Below, in pieces: positions 20,121 through 32,060 of a stretch of 64,000 bases of DNA. The position numbers and the translations under genes are program-made. Numbering within the stretch: position 1 is the stretch's first letter; every line of letters begins with the position of its first letter. The DNA comes from Sphaerolaimus hirsutus (taxonomy: Eukaryota > Nematoda > Chromadorea > Monhysterida > Sphaerolaimidae), in NCBI GenBank assembly GCA_964036195.1, contig CAXIWS010000275.1:98260-162259 (forward strand), read 5' to 3'. Below the pieces are notes generated by a model. The model was given only the letters and a program-made list of their open reading frames with translations. It ran no database searches and had not been told where the DNA came from.

Positions 20121-20972
20121 AGCGTATTCTGTCGAAATACCCACAGGTGGTTTATTTTTTCAGAGTGGAAATTTTGAGGGGGTATTTCGAGGGGGGACTT
20201 ATTCGAAGGGGGGGGGGGGGTATTATGTCGTCAGAAATTTTTGCAAAGTTCCCAGTAAAGAACACAGATTTACATACCCAAAACTGGTAATAAATGCGAC
20301 CAAATAGGGTATTACTGGATATATAAATGCACACCTCTACACAATTAAGCATACCGTATTACCTCGAAATACCCCCATGGGGGTTTATTATTTCGCCAGC
20401 AAAATTTGAGGGGGGGTTAATTCGAGGGGGGGGGGGGTTTATTCGAGGGGGGGGTTTATTATTTCGTCAGAAATTTTCGTAGTAAAGGATCGTAGTAAAT
20501 AGTAGGCATTTGCGTACCCAAAATAGGTAATAAATGTGTCCAAACAGGATATATTTGGACATAAAAACGTAGATAGCTACACAAACTGCTCTATGTGTAG
20601 CTGCAATGCAAATTAACAGTAATATACATCATGTACATTGCGTACATGACGTATTTATTATGTACATGACCTACATCATTCCGAAGGGGGGGTATTTCGA
20701 GGGGGGGGTTTATTATTTCCCCAGCCCATTTTGAGGGGGGGTTAATTCGAGGGGGGGTTAATTCAAGGGGGGGGATAATTCGAGGTAATACGGTATACCA
20801 CTATCTGCAATACATCATGTATTTACATTGTATACATGATGTATGTCATTCCAAATAGGGGGTATTTCGAGGGGGGGGGGGGTATTTTTTCCTCAACTAG
20901 AAAACACCTGGAGGTATTTCGAGGGGGGGGGGGTTATTGAAGCGGGGGGGTATTTCCAGGAAATAAGGTATA
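20121..20972. repeat. Three CCGTATT-type TA elements, one complete (20354-20793)
   Basis: 20354-20793 runs from CCGTATTACCTCGAAATACC to the inverted form and is flanked by TA. 20121-20260 is a left part only, and 20826-20972 a right part ending GGAAATAAGGTA. All are full of TCGAGGGGGG and AATTCGAGGGG blocks. The poly-G runs vary in length. Confidence 0.8.
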
Positions 20973-20994
20973 TGAGAATAATGGGGGGACAAAC

Positions 20995-21086
20995 CTGCTC
21001 AGTGACAAAAAGCTCTTCCAACATTTGGACTTCTGGTAAGACTGCCGGCTGCACATCTAGATAATCATAATATTTTTCATGATAAT
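20995..21086 (-). CDS. 92-bp exon of repeated gene family (gene 1)
   Basis: The acceptor is TTTTTTCTGCAG| and the donor GAGCAG|GTTTGT. The phase-1 start completes a GAT (Asp) with the last base of the 229-bp exon. The exon then reads YHEKYYDYLDVQPAVLPEV...FVTEQ. The paralogue at 61359-61450 has the same length, sites and phases, and about 70% of residues in common, including the junction Asp. It is too conserved in frame to be noise. No family recognised. Confidence 0.6.
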
Positions 21087-21124
21087 CTGCAGAAAAAATA
21101 ATCTGCAACCATCTCATATCTTTT

Positions 21125-21975
21125 CACTACCATATTTCCTCGAAATACGCCACGGAGGTGATTGATTGTTTCAGAGTGAGAATTCTGACGGGGGGTTAAA
21201 CGAGGGGGGTATTTCGAGGAAATTTTCGAATTTCGAATTTTTGAATCTGTTTTGGCAATTTTCAAATTTTTTCAAAATTTTGAAGCTTTAAATGCTGTAT
21301 TTAGATAGTTTAAATGCTTGGATCACGTTTTAACCTTATTTTCACTGTTATTTGGCATTTAAAATAGTCAAAGCACTATTGTGGACCAGTTTGCCACATC
21401 TTCATTTCATTCATGGCATGAATGTCACGCGTTTATACAACACAAGGAAAAGTAACAAAAATAAACATTTGCAAATTTAGTGAAAACATAAAAATAGGTT
21501 TGCCACTTTCCAGAGCATATTCAATGAGTTTGAAACTTTTTCAATTGTGATCAATGTTTTTGATGAGCGGTGAAAGCGCTGCGGTTGCAAATAGATTCCA
21601 GAAATTTTCAATATAAATAGTTCAGATTGCTTGGTTTGTTCCTAAATGGATTTGTCTGCCTCTGCTGATGCTGACGCCATTTTGGCGTTTTTTGACACAT
21701 TTTCAATACTGTTTGGCTTTTTATTAGACACACCGCATATTAATTCTGCATTGATTTCACACATTAATCTTGAGAATGCGTGTTGTGGCCTTGAATTCCC
21801 TAAAAAATTCAAAAATTATTTTGAATTTTTGAATTTTTGAATTTTTTGAAAAATAAATAGATTTTTAAGTGTTTTTTCCAGGGGTGAAATACAAATTCGA
21901 AAATTATGAAAAAATTTGTGAAAATTTGAAAACATTTTCGAATTTTCAAATCTTTTTTTGCCATCGTTAATTGCC
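21125..21975. repeat. Partial TA element and TTCGAA-rich element
   Basis: 21125-21225 has the left end of a CCGTATTTCC-type element (here CCATATTTCC) and a right block. 21230-21975 is the second TTCGAA-family copy, sharing GAATCTGAAGCTTTAAA-like and GAATTTTTTGAAAAATAAA stretches with 17300-18250. The short ORFs are not supported. Confidence 0.5.
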
Positions 21976-22014
21976 CGAAACACAAACCGCAGATATGTTA
22001 AGTACGTTCTATGT

Positions 22015-22896
22015 ACACTCAATTTTGGGGGTATTTCGAGGGGAGGGGGCTAATAAATTCATATTGGTCATTTTGACGGGGGGGGGGGGGTATTTCAAGC
22101 AACGATGGGTGAGTTCTCAAAATAAAAACACTTTCTGTATTTTGAGTTTTTCAAAAATGAATATCTGTGTTTTGAGTTTTTTCATGAAAAAAACTTGAGT
22201 TTCTGTGTTTTATTTTTGTGTTTTTTTAAAAAACTTGAGTTTTTTTTTGTAAAAACTCAAGTATTTTAGTAAAAACTCAAGTTTTTTGATAAAAACTCAA
22301 GTTGTTTTACAAAAAGTTGCATTTTACAGAATTTAACTGTTGAAACAGTGGTTTTCTTATAAAAATTGATTTTGCATACATTTTGTCGTGTATTGGAAAA
22401 TTTTCATTAGTTCACTGGAGGTAGTTCCAAATGGGTGACCAAGAGACACCTTTGACAGTATGGTAGGTGAGGAGCCCTCAGCTCAATTGTGTGATCTAGC
22501 AGACCCTGGTGGACACTCCTCAATACTTTGATCACAGTCCCTAATATTGTCAAAACCACCAGGAGATGTGTGTTTTTTTATACTTATTTCATTGTTAGAC
22601 TTGGATACTATGTACATTTTTACACACTATACATACATGCATACCTTATGTATGCACATACACACATTGTTCAGTTCATACAATGTGCCTTCAATTGCTT
22701 GGGTAAAAAAACTCAAAAAACATTTCCTTATTTTCTGTGTTTCTGTGTTTCCGTGTTTCCGTGTGCTCCAAAAAAGAACTCATTTGAGTTTCCGTGTTTT
22801 TCAAAATTGTAGAGTTTCCATGTTTCTGTGTTAAACAAAAACACAGAAACTCAATGAGTTTCCATATTTAATATTTTTGTTTTTGCCATCGATGCA
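22015..22896. repeat. AACTCAAG / GTGTTT-rich element
   Basis: After a short G-rich TA-element fragment (22015-22098), CAACGATGGG opens a region. It is packed with AAAACTCAAG and TTTCTGTGTTT units and closes near 22896 with GCCATCGATG. The ends resemble hAT ends loosely. No matching 8-bp flanks were found. Confidence 0.5.
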
Positions 22897-24248
22897 GTGT
22901 TGTGATGCAAATTACAAAATACTTGTGCCCATTCAATGTGGGCACTAATTATCTGATAAAAACCTGTGTGGGCCAATTGTGCCCTGTATCTAGTGTGAGT
23001 GGGCCAGACAAATAAAGAGGTCATGTCCAGAAAATCAAAAATCACAGTTTTTTTATCACAACCACAATTTAGGTAATTACAAAGTTTAAAATCATAGTTG
23101 ACATGGCTCCGTGGCACATGTCTGTATATTGGGGGTAATTTTTGTGTGGGGGAGTGGGTAGGGGGTCAAAATATACCCCCTAATTACCAGTGGGTCAAAA
23201 GATGGCTTTGGGCAAGCCACAAGGACTTTTAATTTTTTGAAAAAGCACCAACACAAGTGATTTTGTTACCACACCAAAAAATGGCTGCACACTTCACCAT
23301 AGCTATATTTTGTGTGTTTTTTTTGAAAATTCTCATTTATATCTTCTGGGAAAAAATTGGCAAAAAATCTTCATCAATATGTAGCAGCAGAACAGGGGGG
23401 TGCCATGGGGTGCCACTTGGCATTTATGTAGGCAAATGTTGTGGGCACCCCCACAACAAATGGCAGCCATATTGGGCTGCACCTGTGAGATTGTTATGAA
23501 AAATGAGGTACCTGATTTCTCATTTCAATGTTCCACCAGGTTACACCACCAATGCTAGCATTGATGGAATTGTTGGCTCTATGTTGGAGCATGCCAAATG
23601 CAAATGATGCTGGTCAACTAAAACCAATTGCATTTGCAAGCTTTATCACTCCGCCTGCTGAGAAGTGATATTCAGCTACTAATTGGAAGCTTGTGGAGTG
23701 ATTTATTTATGCACTGGAGACATTTCGACCACACATCACGGGAAGAACTGACTAATTTTAGATGATTTTTGACTTAAAAATACCAGAGGAAAATGATTAG
23801 AAAAATAACAGAAAATTCTGGAAAACTGGAAATATAGATGGAAAACAGTAAAATGGGTCAGAAAAATGGAGATGGAAAGCAAATTTTTTTCAGCTGCCGG
23901 AAAATGGAAGACAGAAGTGTATAACAAAAATTTGGATGCTGTAAAATGTAAAATGGAAAGGTAAAAAATTAATTGAAAAAATTAAAATTCCACACTACAG
24001 AAATAAAAATAGATGAATTCTAATTATTTGAGAAAATAAGGAATTGCAGGTTTTATAAATTAAAAGTTGCGTGACATAGGATTAAAATGTCTATTCATGC
24101 AACTTTGTAAGTTATTGAAAAACAATCATTTGAACTGTGAATACAACTATGCCAATTAAACAGCACTTTACTGTATTCATCAGCACTTTACTACTTTTTC
24201 TGATGTTTTATTTCAACAAAATTGTTGTAAAATGTTGTAAAGGGTCAC
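22897..24248. other. Unassigned; probably intron of gene 1
   Basis: AT-rich sequence between the 92-bp and 229-bp exons of the minus-strand gene model. A short stretch repeats GGAAAA and TGGAAA. No other feature supported. Confidence 0.3.
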
Positions 24249-24477
24249 CTGTATCCTTAACTGCCGGAATCCAATGCATTGTAGTTTCAGCGATAAACCA
24301 ACAGAATCCACGCTTGTATATGACTCCAGCAAACACATCCCAGCTTTCAAATTGAAATGGGGGGCAATTTACGGCAGCACATTGGTGCAAATAATTTACA
24401 ATGAATAACCAACTAAAAAGTACAGGTTTAGAAATAATCATAATGTACATTAAATTGAATTTTGTAGACTCTGTCAC
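24249..24477 (-). CDS. 229-bp exon of repeated gene family (gene 1)
   Basis: The acceptor is TTCTGAGCAG| and the donor GATACAG|GTGACC. It runs from phase 0 to phase 1. The exon encodes 76 residues with a hydrophobic stretch (MYIMIISKPVLFSWLFIVN), a CAAVNCPPF stretch and FESWDVFAGVIYKRGFCWF. The copy at 39279-39507 has identical length and sites with three or so residue changes. A third copy starts at 63930 and runs off the window, and a decayed one is at 30950-31168. It could be one exon of a membrane or secreted protein, or part of an uncharacterised transposon gene. Confidence 0.6.
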
Positions 24478-25122
24478 CTGCTCAGAAAATAGTAACCGTA
24501 TACTTTCATTGATTTCGTCAGCTTTTTACTGAAACTCCTTATACCTTTTATCAGAGGATACCTTATCAGAGTCCAAGTATAACCTCGTTCGCTGCATTAA
24601 TTACCAGTTTGGGGTATGAACTAGAGCATTCTTTACTACTATCAATCTCGAAAATTTCTGGCGAAAAAATAAACCCCCCTCGAATAAGCCCCCCTCAAAA
24701 TACCCCCTCAAAATTTCCACTCTGAAAAAATAAACCCCCTGGGGGTATTTCGAGGAAATACGGTATGTATTTACATATTCTGGGTGGACCGCATGCTATG
24801 CATTTTGCTGAATGAAATCATGACATCAAAATTTTCAAAATAATAATTGTTCCAGCAAAAAAGACAAAACATTTCGGAAAAGAACATTCGTTGACTATGC
24901 GTGAGTCACGTAACGTGATCGTGACTCCGCCTCTTTTTAAAAACATTTATTTAAATGAAAATGCATATAATACATACACTCCAGGAAAATGTCTCTAGCC
25001 CTTTGATTTTTCTGGTTCAATGGCGTACCAAACATTAAATATGGGTCACTGAGGGATGGAACTCATGTATAGGGAGGGTCATTATGTGGACCCCAACAGT
25101 AGAAATTTGGTCTCCCTCCTGC
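24478..25122. repeat. Partial TA element, then unassigned
   Basis: 24670-24763 is the right end of a CCGTATTTCC-type element (AATACGG then TA). The rest is AT-rich with nothing recognised. Confidence 0.5.
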
Positions 25123-25130
25123 GTACATAG

Positions 25131-25871
25131 CAGAGTTGTTAAAATACCGGTATTTTTGGAAAGCGTAAGCGTAAGCGTAAATACACTTTCCAATTTATGA
25201 GTATGGATACTCAAAGCGTAAGGTATTTTTAAAATACCTAGGAAAGCGTAAGAAAAAGCGTAAGCGTAAATTTTTTTACAAAGTGATCTTGCTGCTGAGC
25301 ATAGGATTATTGAATTACCGTATTTCCTCAGAATACCCCCTCGAAATACCCCCACTAAATGTGTCTAATAATGTCCAAAAACGGTAGTTTGGTATCTGTG
25401 CAATGCGGAACACAAGTTAAAAGGAATACCGAGTCATATTAGGACAGGGCTTATACCAACTAGGTAAATACGTACTTACCTATGTAAGTTTATATACGCT
25501 TATATTTTGCACGTTGAGAAAAACCCTGGGTGTTTTTCGAGGAAATACGGTATCCATTATCTGACCTGAAATTTCTAATCCTAAGCCACGATATTGCTAG
25601 ATGCCATGTGCCGCTATTTCACTTCTTAGAGAACACACACTGTTATTTTTTTGTACGCATTCTCAGTAACTTTCTGTTTCTTTCTTTCTTTTTCAAAAGT
25701 ATAAACTGGGTTGTGTGAAAATTTTTTTACGCTTTTAGTACCCGGGTTTTTCCGCCGGGAAAGCGTAATAAAGCGTACGGGTATTTTACGAAAGCGTAAG
25801 CGTAAGCGTAAGTATAAATACCCATTTACCCGGGTATTTCGGGTAAGCGTAAATACGCTTTCGCAACTCTG
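25131..25871. mobile_element. hAT-like MITE, AGCGTA units, 8-bp TSD gtacatag
   Basis: Ends are CAGAGTTGTT and CGCAACTCTG, with GTACATAG at 25123-25130 and 25872-25879. Arrays of AAGCGTAAGCG lie at both ends. A TA element (25318-25550) is nested inside. Confidence 0.93.
25318..25550. repeat. CCGTATTTCC-type TA element, complete, nested
   Basis: 233 bp between TA dinucleotides. The ends are perfectly inverted for CCGTATTTCCTC. Confidence 0.85.
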
Positions 25872-26053
25872 GTACATAGTCAATATTTGCGTATGTAGCA
25901 CCTACCGCGATTTTTTGTTGCTTTTTTACATTTCGCTAAATGCGCGTGGCTGTGAGCTGACACGGTGCCAACATTTTGTTTTGTACCAACATTTCGGTGC
26001 CAACATTTTGTTCATTAAGTCAATAATAAATACACACCATGCCGAGTCGATAG

Positions 26054-26695
26054 TTGAGGCGTCTACTCTAAAAGTCGACAAGTCCAAAATATGAAAATTT
26101 CGAGTTAGGCCTGGAAACGTCATCTGGGGCTACTTCCACACATTTTTTATCATTTTCCATAAAATTTTTGACTTCACATCACTTTTGGGGAAAAATGCAA
26201 AAATTTCGGGCAAGAAGTCGACAAGTCCACCTAGTTTAGCGCAAGAAGTCAGCAAGTCATCCCACCGCTTGCTTTTTTATGGGACAAAATAGCAAGAAAT
26301 GTGATATGTCCACTATGGACAGCTACCTACTTCTAAAAGATGACAAGTGCATCAATTGCCCATAAGGCAGCCTCGGCCTCCCCAGGAACAAAAATGTTCT
26401 CTAGTGCAAGAAGTCGACAAGTCCAATTCCCCCCACCCCCCAAAAAAAACAGTTTTGCTCTGACCGACTGGAAATTTATGGACACCCAATTTTTCACATA
26501 AAGGGTGAGAGCAGGGGCTGAAAATTTGTCACTTTATTGTCAACATATGGAACTTAATGGAAAGCATGAGAGAGCCAAATTGGACACGCACCACGGGCCT
26601 GGAATTGGGTCCGATTGGGATTGGGATTGGTAAAATGTGATTTACTCAAAATCACATTTTGTGGACTTGTCGACTTTTAGAAATCGAGGCCTCAA
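26054..26695. repeat. Element with TTGAGGC ends and AAGTCGACAAGTCC units
   Basis: Left TTGAGGCGTC and right GAGGCCTCAA are inverted, and each is followed inward by AAAAGTCGACAAGTCCA. Further copies of that unit lie at about 26213-26228, 26240-26255 and 26408-26423. No target duplication found. Its flank 26700-26860 is similar to 36170-36330. Confidence 0.6.
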
Positions 26696-26748
26696 TTGTC
26701 TGCTGACCAAAAGCAGATGATTGTGAACATGATGAGAAATCAGTGTGA

Positions 26749-26859
26749 CTACAGAGTATCAAGTCCACTGCATATACCATTTTGAATGTAAATTCGCAGA
26801 GTGATTGATATTTGAGCAGTGCATTGTAGTTCACATCGCATCGCAGTTTTTTTCATCAT
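26749..26859 (-). pseudogene. Short repeated coding-like block, copy 1
   Basis: ATG-started frame of about 36 codons containing QCTAQI.ITL.I.IQNG..SGLDTL, ending TAG. The copy at 36178-36294 on the plus strand keeps the frame with substitutions. This suggests an exon or micro-ORF of a repeated gene. No function recognised. Confidence 0.35.
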
Positions 26860-27784
26860 TTTAACATGTTTTTCCCTTGTTTGAACATTTTCAGAAAAAG
26901 ACTAAAGACTTTTTTCCACTGGAAGTTTGGACTTTGTATGGCTGTCAAATGAGGAGAAACACACACAGAAAGATAAAAATTGACATGTGGCATAAAGGCA
27001 CCTTAATCTACAATAATTCATCTCATGTATACCCTGACACAGGTCGCACGTTAGCAGGGGTGTCATTGAATTTTTTCTCCCGATCAGGAGGCTAAAGACA
27101 TTTTCCTGGAGTGTAGGTAACCTACACGCGCATCATCGACTAAGAAATAAGTAATTTTGGGTACATACTTTGCGGTCCACCAAGTATAAACATGTAATAA
27201 AATGTGAAAAAATCTGTAAATATTTTTGACAAAAAATCCTCAAAAAAAAACAGTGGTGAAACATGGCGAACAACGATGAAGATGGTGCTGAAGGTGGTTT
27301 GAGAAATCTTCTTAGATTATATTTAATTACATTTTCTCAAAAGTACCCATTTTTTCAATGCTAGTCAGAAAGATTCAGAATCTTTTCAGGTATCAGGCAA
27401 ATAACTTTTTGCCATTTTGTAATTTTTACCTAGGTTTCAAGTTTGCAGAGGCTGCTAATCTTGGCAAATACATCCTTCAACTAAAATGAATGAACAGAAA
27501 CTGTTCCATGCCCAATTCTCTGACAGATCACTTCCATGAATGTCAGAATGAGAAAAGTATTCTTTCTATACCCTTATTCCATCTTGGTATATGCACCCTT
27601 ACTGTACATTATAAATGCACATGCGAAATACCTGAGTTTTGTGCCTATAGACTTTAGCTGTACATTTGAATGACCTAGCTGGCTAAATGACCCATGGGCA
27701 CTATGTTGACAAATAAATATCATGACAAGTGCATTGGAAGATCGCTTTTTGACACGTAAAGCCGAAATCTGTGTTGACACAGAC
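26860..27784. other. Unassigned
   Basis: AT-rich unique-looking sequence. Short ORFs without features. Nothing recognised. Confidence 0.3.
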
Positions 27785-27982
27785 CAGGTGCCAATCCCAA
27801 GCCCTGTAAAGTGTAAAGTAAAGTGTCAAATGTAAAGTCAAATGCAAAGTAAAGTGTCAATGGTCATGCAAAGTTCAGTAATAAAATCTTTTCTTTTTTG
27901 TTTTAATTGACACTTGATTTTGCATTTGACTTTACATTTGACACTTTACTTTACACTTTACAGGGCTTGGGACTGCCCCCAG
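27785..27982. repeat. Foldback MITE of the AAAGTG family
   Basis: Near-perfect arms: CCAATCCCAAGCCCTGTAAA with repeated AAAGTGTCAAATG, closing in AGGGCTTGGGACTGCCCCCAG. Most similar to 16909-17110. Confidence 0.8.
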
Positions 27983-29293
27983 TTGACACACAAGTGTCAA
28001 CAAGTGTGTGGGTCGCAATACGTAACTTTAGACAGACGCCATTTTTTACATCTTAGACTTGCATTAGCAGCATTATAAGATGGGAATACATGCATTAGCT
28101 CGTCACTTCTCCAATTAATCATTTTTTTTGTCGCTATGGCGAGAAGTTAAAACCCATTAGAAATTGGTATGGGTTATAATGTTCATGGGACGGATCCAAA
28201 TCTTGACAAGGAACGAAGGAGGCATTATGGTTAAACAGAGCAAACAGTTTTAGTCTAGTGTCTTTAGTGCCTACGCAAACTCACTCTGCAAACGGATTCT
28301 TTTTTTAATGAATATTTCAGAAACTGCCTTGAATCAAATGGTGTCATTTTGTGCCTACACAATGGCGTTTTTTGCCGATTTTGAAACCTATGTGTGGGCA
28401 CTTTATGACATTTTCAGGCTAAGCTATCATCAAGTCATTTTTTAAACTGACTTGTAAAGATACTTTAGCTGAGATAAAACCTCCCCCAAGCTTCCAGTTC
28501 ACAGTGTGAGCTTGCTAAGCACTTGGTAAATGAATTGAATTGTGATTAACATTGAAAAAAATCTCTGCGAGATATTGAAAAATCTCAGAAAATATAAGAT
28601 TTACTGAAAATATAAGATTTTCCACGTTTATTTATATTTTTTCCACGTTTTTTCCAGAGAGATTTAATTCAATTTTTTTGAGAGAATTTCTGAGATTTTT
28701 CAAAATATCATAAAATCTCTCAAATTATGATACCTATTTATATTTATTTACATTGTTTACCAGGTTCTCTGAGAGAGATTAAATTATATTTTATTCTTGA
28801 GAGATTTTCTGAGATTATATTGGTCTGTCGGGAAAGTTTTTTCCGTTTGCGGAACGTCTCGCATTGGATCGTCGTAGACGATCAGTGGGGTTTCAGCGAT
28901 GTATATAAGCTTGAGGTTACACAAACATAAACTTTTACCGTGAAATTGATTGAGTAAAAGTGGATCCAGTAAAAATAACCCTCTCAAAAATGTCCAAAAC
29001 TGGTTCACCGTTTCCCGCTTTTCGATTTTTCAATGAAATTTCGATGTAATATCGTTTGGAAACCACAGTTGTTAAAATGTATGTACGTTAACCCGAAAAA
29101 TACGCGTACGCGTTATTAATTTGAACCCCTCCATGGGTTAATTTAGATAGTATGCCAGAGGACTAGTAGGAGGTTGGGGGGGGCTATCCGCCAGCTATTT
29201 ATCAATCCTGGGGGCCATTCAGCCATCTATCTATCCCGGAGGCAAATTTTTTGTCTACTATCCCTACCCCCCAAATCATCCAGCTATCTACCT
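27983..29293. other. Unassigned; one region of repeated GAGATTTT units
   Basis: 28550-28820 repeats TCTGAGATTTTTC and ATAAGATTTTCC in both orientations and may be another low-complexity MITE. The remainder shows no feature. Confidence 0.35.
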
Positions 29294-29998
29294 TAGTGAT
29301 GGAAAAGCGCCAGGAAAAATGGTGCAAGGCGCCAATGGCGCCATGGCGCCATTCAAAAAATTGGCGCCGGGCGCCATAGGGCGCCAGAGAAAATAGCGCC
29401 AAGCGCCAATGGCGCCATGGCGCCATCTGAAAAAATGGCGCCGTGCGCCAAAGGGCGCCAGGAAAAATGGCAACGGGCGCCATAATGGCGCCAAAGATAA
29501 GAGTCACTATTTTAGCACGTATATCATAACAAAAGCTTTTTTAGAATAGCAATATGTTACCGTATTTCCTCCAAATGCATTTGAAATGGCGCCAGAAACA
29601 ATGGCGCCGGGGCCAAAATGGCGCCAAGAATAAAATCCACTATTTTAGCTTGTATATCACCACAGAAGTATTTTTTGAAGAGCAAAGTGTTATATAATTT
29701 TTATGATGGTGAAAAGCCACAACAACTCATCTTATCATGAATGTAATATAAAGCGCCAGAATATAATGTTAGTGATGGAAAAGCGCCAGAAAAAATGGCG
29801 CCAGGCGCCAATGGCGCCATGGCGCTATTCGGAAACTGGGCGCAAAGCGCCAAGGGCGCCACAGAAAAAAGCGCCAAGCGCCAAGGGCGCCATGGCGCCA
29901 TTCAGAAAGTGGGCGACAGGCGCCAAAGGCGCCACGGAAAGAGGGCGCCAAGCGCCAAGGGCGCCATGGCGCCATTTGAAAAATAGGGCGCCAGGCTG
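29294..29998. repeat. GGCGCC arrays with two TAGTGATGGAAAAGCGCC starts
   Basis: Left ends begin at 29294 and 29770. A shorter GGCGCC patch is at 29587-29632. Matching right ends and 8-bp flanks are not found, so these look truncated or rearranged. Several overlapping ORFs on both strands translate the array and are not genes. Confidence 0.75.
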
Positions 29999-30949
29999 AA
30001 TAAGTGTGTAAAATACCCTGTGTTGCTAAAAATATATCTCAATCACGGTAGCGCACACATTCACTTCTTACTCACGTTCCGCGGGTGTAATCAGTGAAGA
30101 AATGAAACTAGCACATATTTTTTGCATAAATTCATATTGATCCACAATGAAAATTGCCATTTGACAAAAAATGCATTCACAGCAAATTATGTCTTATAGT
30201 TTTCTGTTCTTATATTTTTTCTTGAAGTGAATGAAAATGGAATTGCAATAATTTGAACCCGTTGATTTACGGGTTTGCAAGTTCAACGGTTCATCATTCT
30301 CAGCAACGGTTAGATGCTTCTGACGAACCGTTGGACAATATATTTTCATCCACTCCAGCTGACACATATCATTATCAGTGTATGTATGGATTTTGTGGAT
30401 TTTACTATAATCCAATAGTTTAGCGAGTTTACTGATTTTATAAAAATGTTCCTTGGTTCGTAACACAAACACTGAATTCAAATTTGACAATGGATTTCGT
30501 GGACTTGTGTGTCTATTTTCTGGCATTGGTCCATGCTCAAAAGGTATGCTCTTATGGCCATATTGCAGTGCTGATGTGATGTCATGAAAAGTAGAAATTT
30601 TGACCTACAATTTATTGAATGGTGTGAAACTTTGTTTAGCAAGAACCTTTATAAGAACCATCAGCTAGTGTTCCCATCTTGTTCAAAAATATGCATGAAT
30701 GTTTTTCGTTTTTTTAAATGATTTCAGTCAGTTTTTCTTAATATATTATCATATTTCCTTGAATAATCTGTCCCTAACCACAATAAAACAAAGCTAGAGT
30801 AAAACAAACACCAAATATCATTTTAAATACTACAGTTAGAATTAGAAGAAAAATTAGAATTTGTAAACCCATGTTTTAAGTGGGTGCCGCTGCCGGGGTG
30901 CCCAAGATACTGTGCTCAAATCTCATGAGAACTTTGCGAATCTTTCAAA
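29999..30949. other. Unassigned
   Basis: AT-rich. A 110-codon minus ORF (30194-30526) has no features I recognise. Its 3' part (ATTCCATTTT.. facing ..CACTTCAAG) recurs near 32220-32260 and 50940-50970, hinting at an old repeat. Confidence 0.3.
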
Positions 30950-31168
30950 AAAAAGTTATCCAATGCAATGCAGTCTCTGCAATAAACCAACAGAATCCAC
31001 GCTTGTAAATGGCTTCAGAAAGCACCTCCTAGCTTTCAAATTGAAATGGGGAGCAATTAAATGCAGCGCATCGGTGCAAATCATGTGCAATGAATAACCA
31101 GATAAACGAGACAAGTTTAGAAGCAATCATCATGTGCACGATTAAATGGAATTTTGTAGGTTCTGTCA
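30950..31168 (-). pseudogene. Decayed copy of the 229-bp exon
   Basis: It aligns along its length with 24249-24477 and 39279-39507, including the acceptor end (CAGGTGACAGA). It has lost the donor sequence and has many substitutions and small indels. A relic of the same gene family. Confidence 0.6.
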
Positions 31169-31229
31169 CCTGGTTGCAAAATGTGAAAACAGTTGAGATG
31201 TCTATCCACTTAAAAAATTTTTAGATATA

Positions 31230-31596
31230 CCGTATTTCCTCGAAATACCCCCCCCCCCAAAATGAGTGTAAAGAGAACGTACATGACAAATACGGCAGTT
31301 TATGTTCTGCGTAGTGCAGAACACACGTTAAAACAATGTCGGAATCACGTTAGAACAGTGTTTATACCATCTACGTACTAATATTAGTCTACAGAACCTT
31401 ATAAATGGCAGTTTTTGTTGCATTTTTCGACGTCTGCGTACGTTTCAGACGACAATTTCGTACTTGGTTTTCAAAAAATTTCTTGTGAAATAATAACCCC
31501 CCCCCTCGAAATACCCCCCCCCCTCGTTTAACCCCCCCCCCTCTCGGGACCACTATGAAACAATCACCCCCCCGGGGGTATTTCGAGGAAATACGG
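31230..31596. repeat. CCGTATTTCC-type TA element, complete
   Basis: 367 bp between TA dinucleotides with inverted ends. The interior (ACGTCTGCGTACGTTTCAGA and neighbours) recurs at 49600-49660 and 52000-52030, and other parts recur in 38340-38440. This is the best complete representative of its subfamily. Confidence 0.88.
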
Positions 31597-31948
31597 TACA
31601 CTACCATGCAGAATAGTTGGGACTTTTCACCCTGAGGAAACCGGAGGCTTTTTATCCACCACACTTTTGTTGCTTCCCCTTCGCTGCTTCCCTGCTTTTG
31701 CACCTTGCCCAATTTTGATGATGTTCGAGTATGTTTGGGTTTGGGGATGGGCTACAACCTGGCAAATCTGGCCATGTATCTGATGTTCAATAACTTTGCC
31801 ATTTCTGGGCTGATTTTGACCGTTCAACATATCAAATGATCAGGACAACCCGTCGACTGCATTTTTTATGTTGGATCAGCGAACAAACAAAATAATTGCA
31901 CATTACATATTCACAGTTGAACCAAGTTTTATGTGCCATGCTCACAGT
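31597..31948. other. Unassigned
   Basis: A 67-codon minus ORF (31627-31830) has a stretch resembling 46300-46370 (TTC.AGTATGTT.GGGTTTGGGG), so it may be an old repeated exon. Not identified. Confidence 0.3.
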
Positions 31949-32060
31949 TAGTGATGGAAAAGCGCCAGAAAAAAAGGGCGCCAGGCGCCAAGGGCGCCAT
32001 GGCGTCATTCGGAAAGTGGGCGCCAGGAGCCACGGAAAAAGCGCGCCAATGATTGGAACG
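31949..32060. repeat. GGCGCC element, left end only
   Basis: Starts TAGTGATGGAAAAGCGCCAG and becomes unique within 110 bases. No right end or duplication found. Confidence 0.6.

Noticed and set aside
27774-27990. TTGACACA as an 8-bp duplication around the AAAGTG MITE
   Set aside because: The octamer does not abut the inverted ends symmetrically, and the relatives at 16909, 19735 and 32638 show no matching flanks.
29202-29999. Overlapping ORFs rich in MAPWRHWRLAPFF-like repeats on both strands
   Set aside because: They translate the GGCGCC array in several frames, and the same pattern appears at 18750-19030 and 50553-51443.
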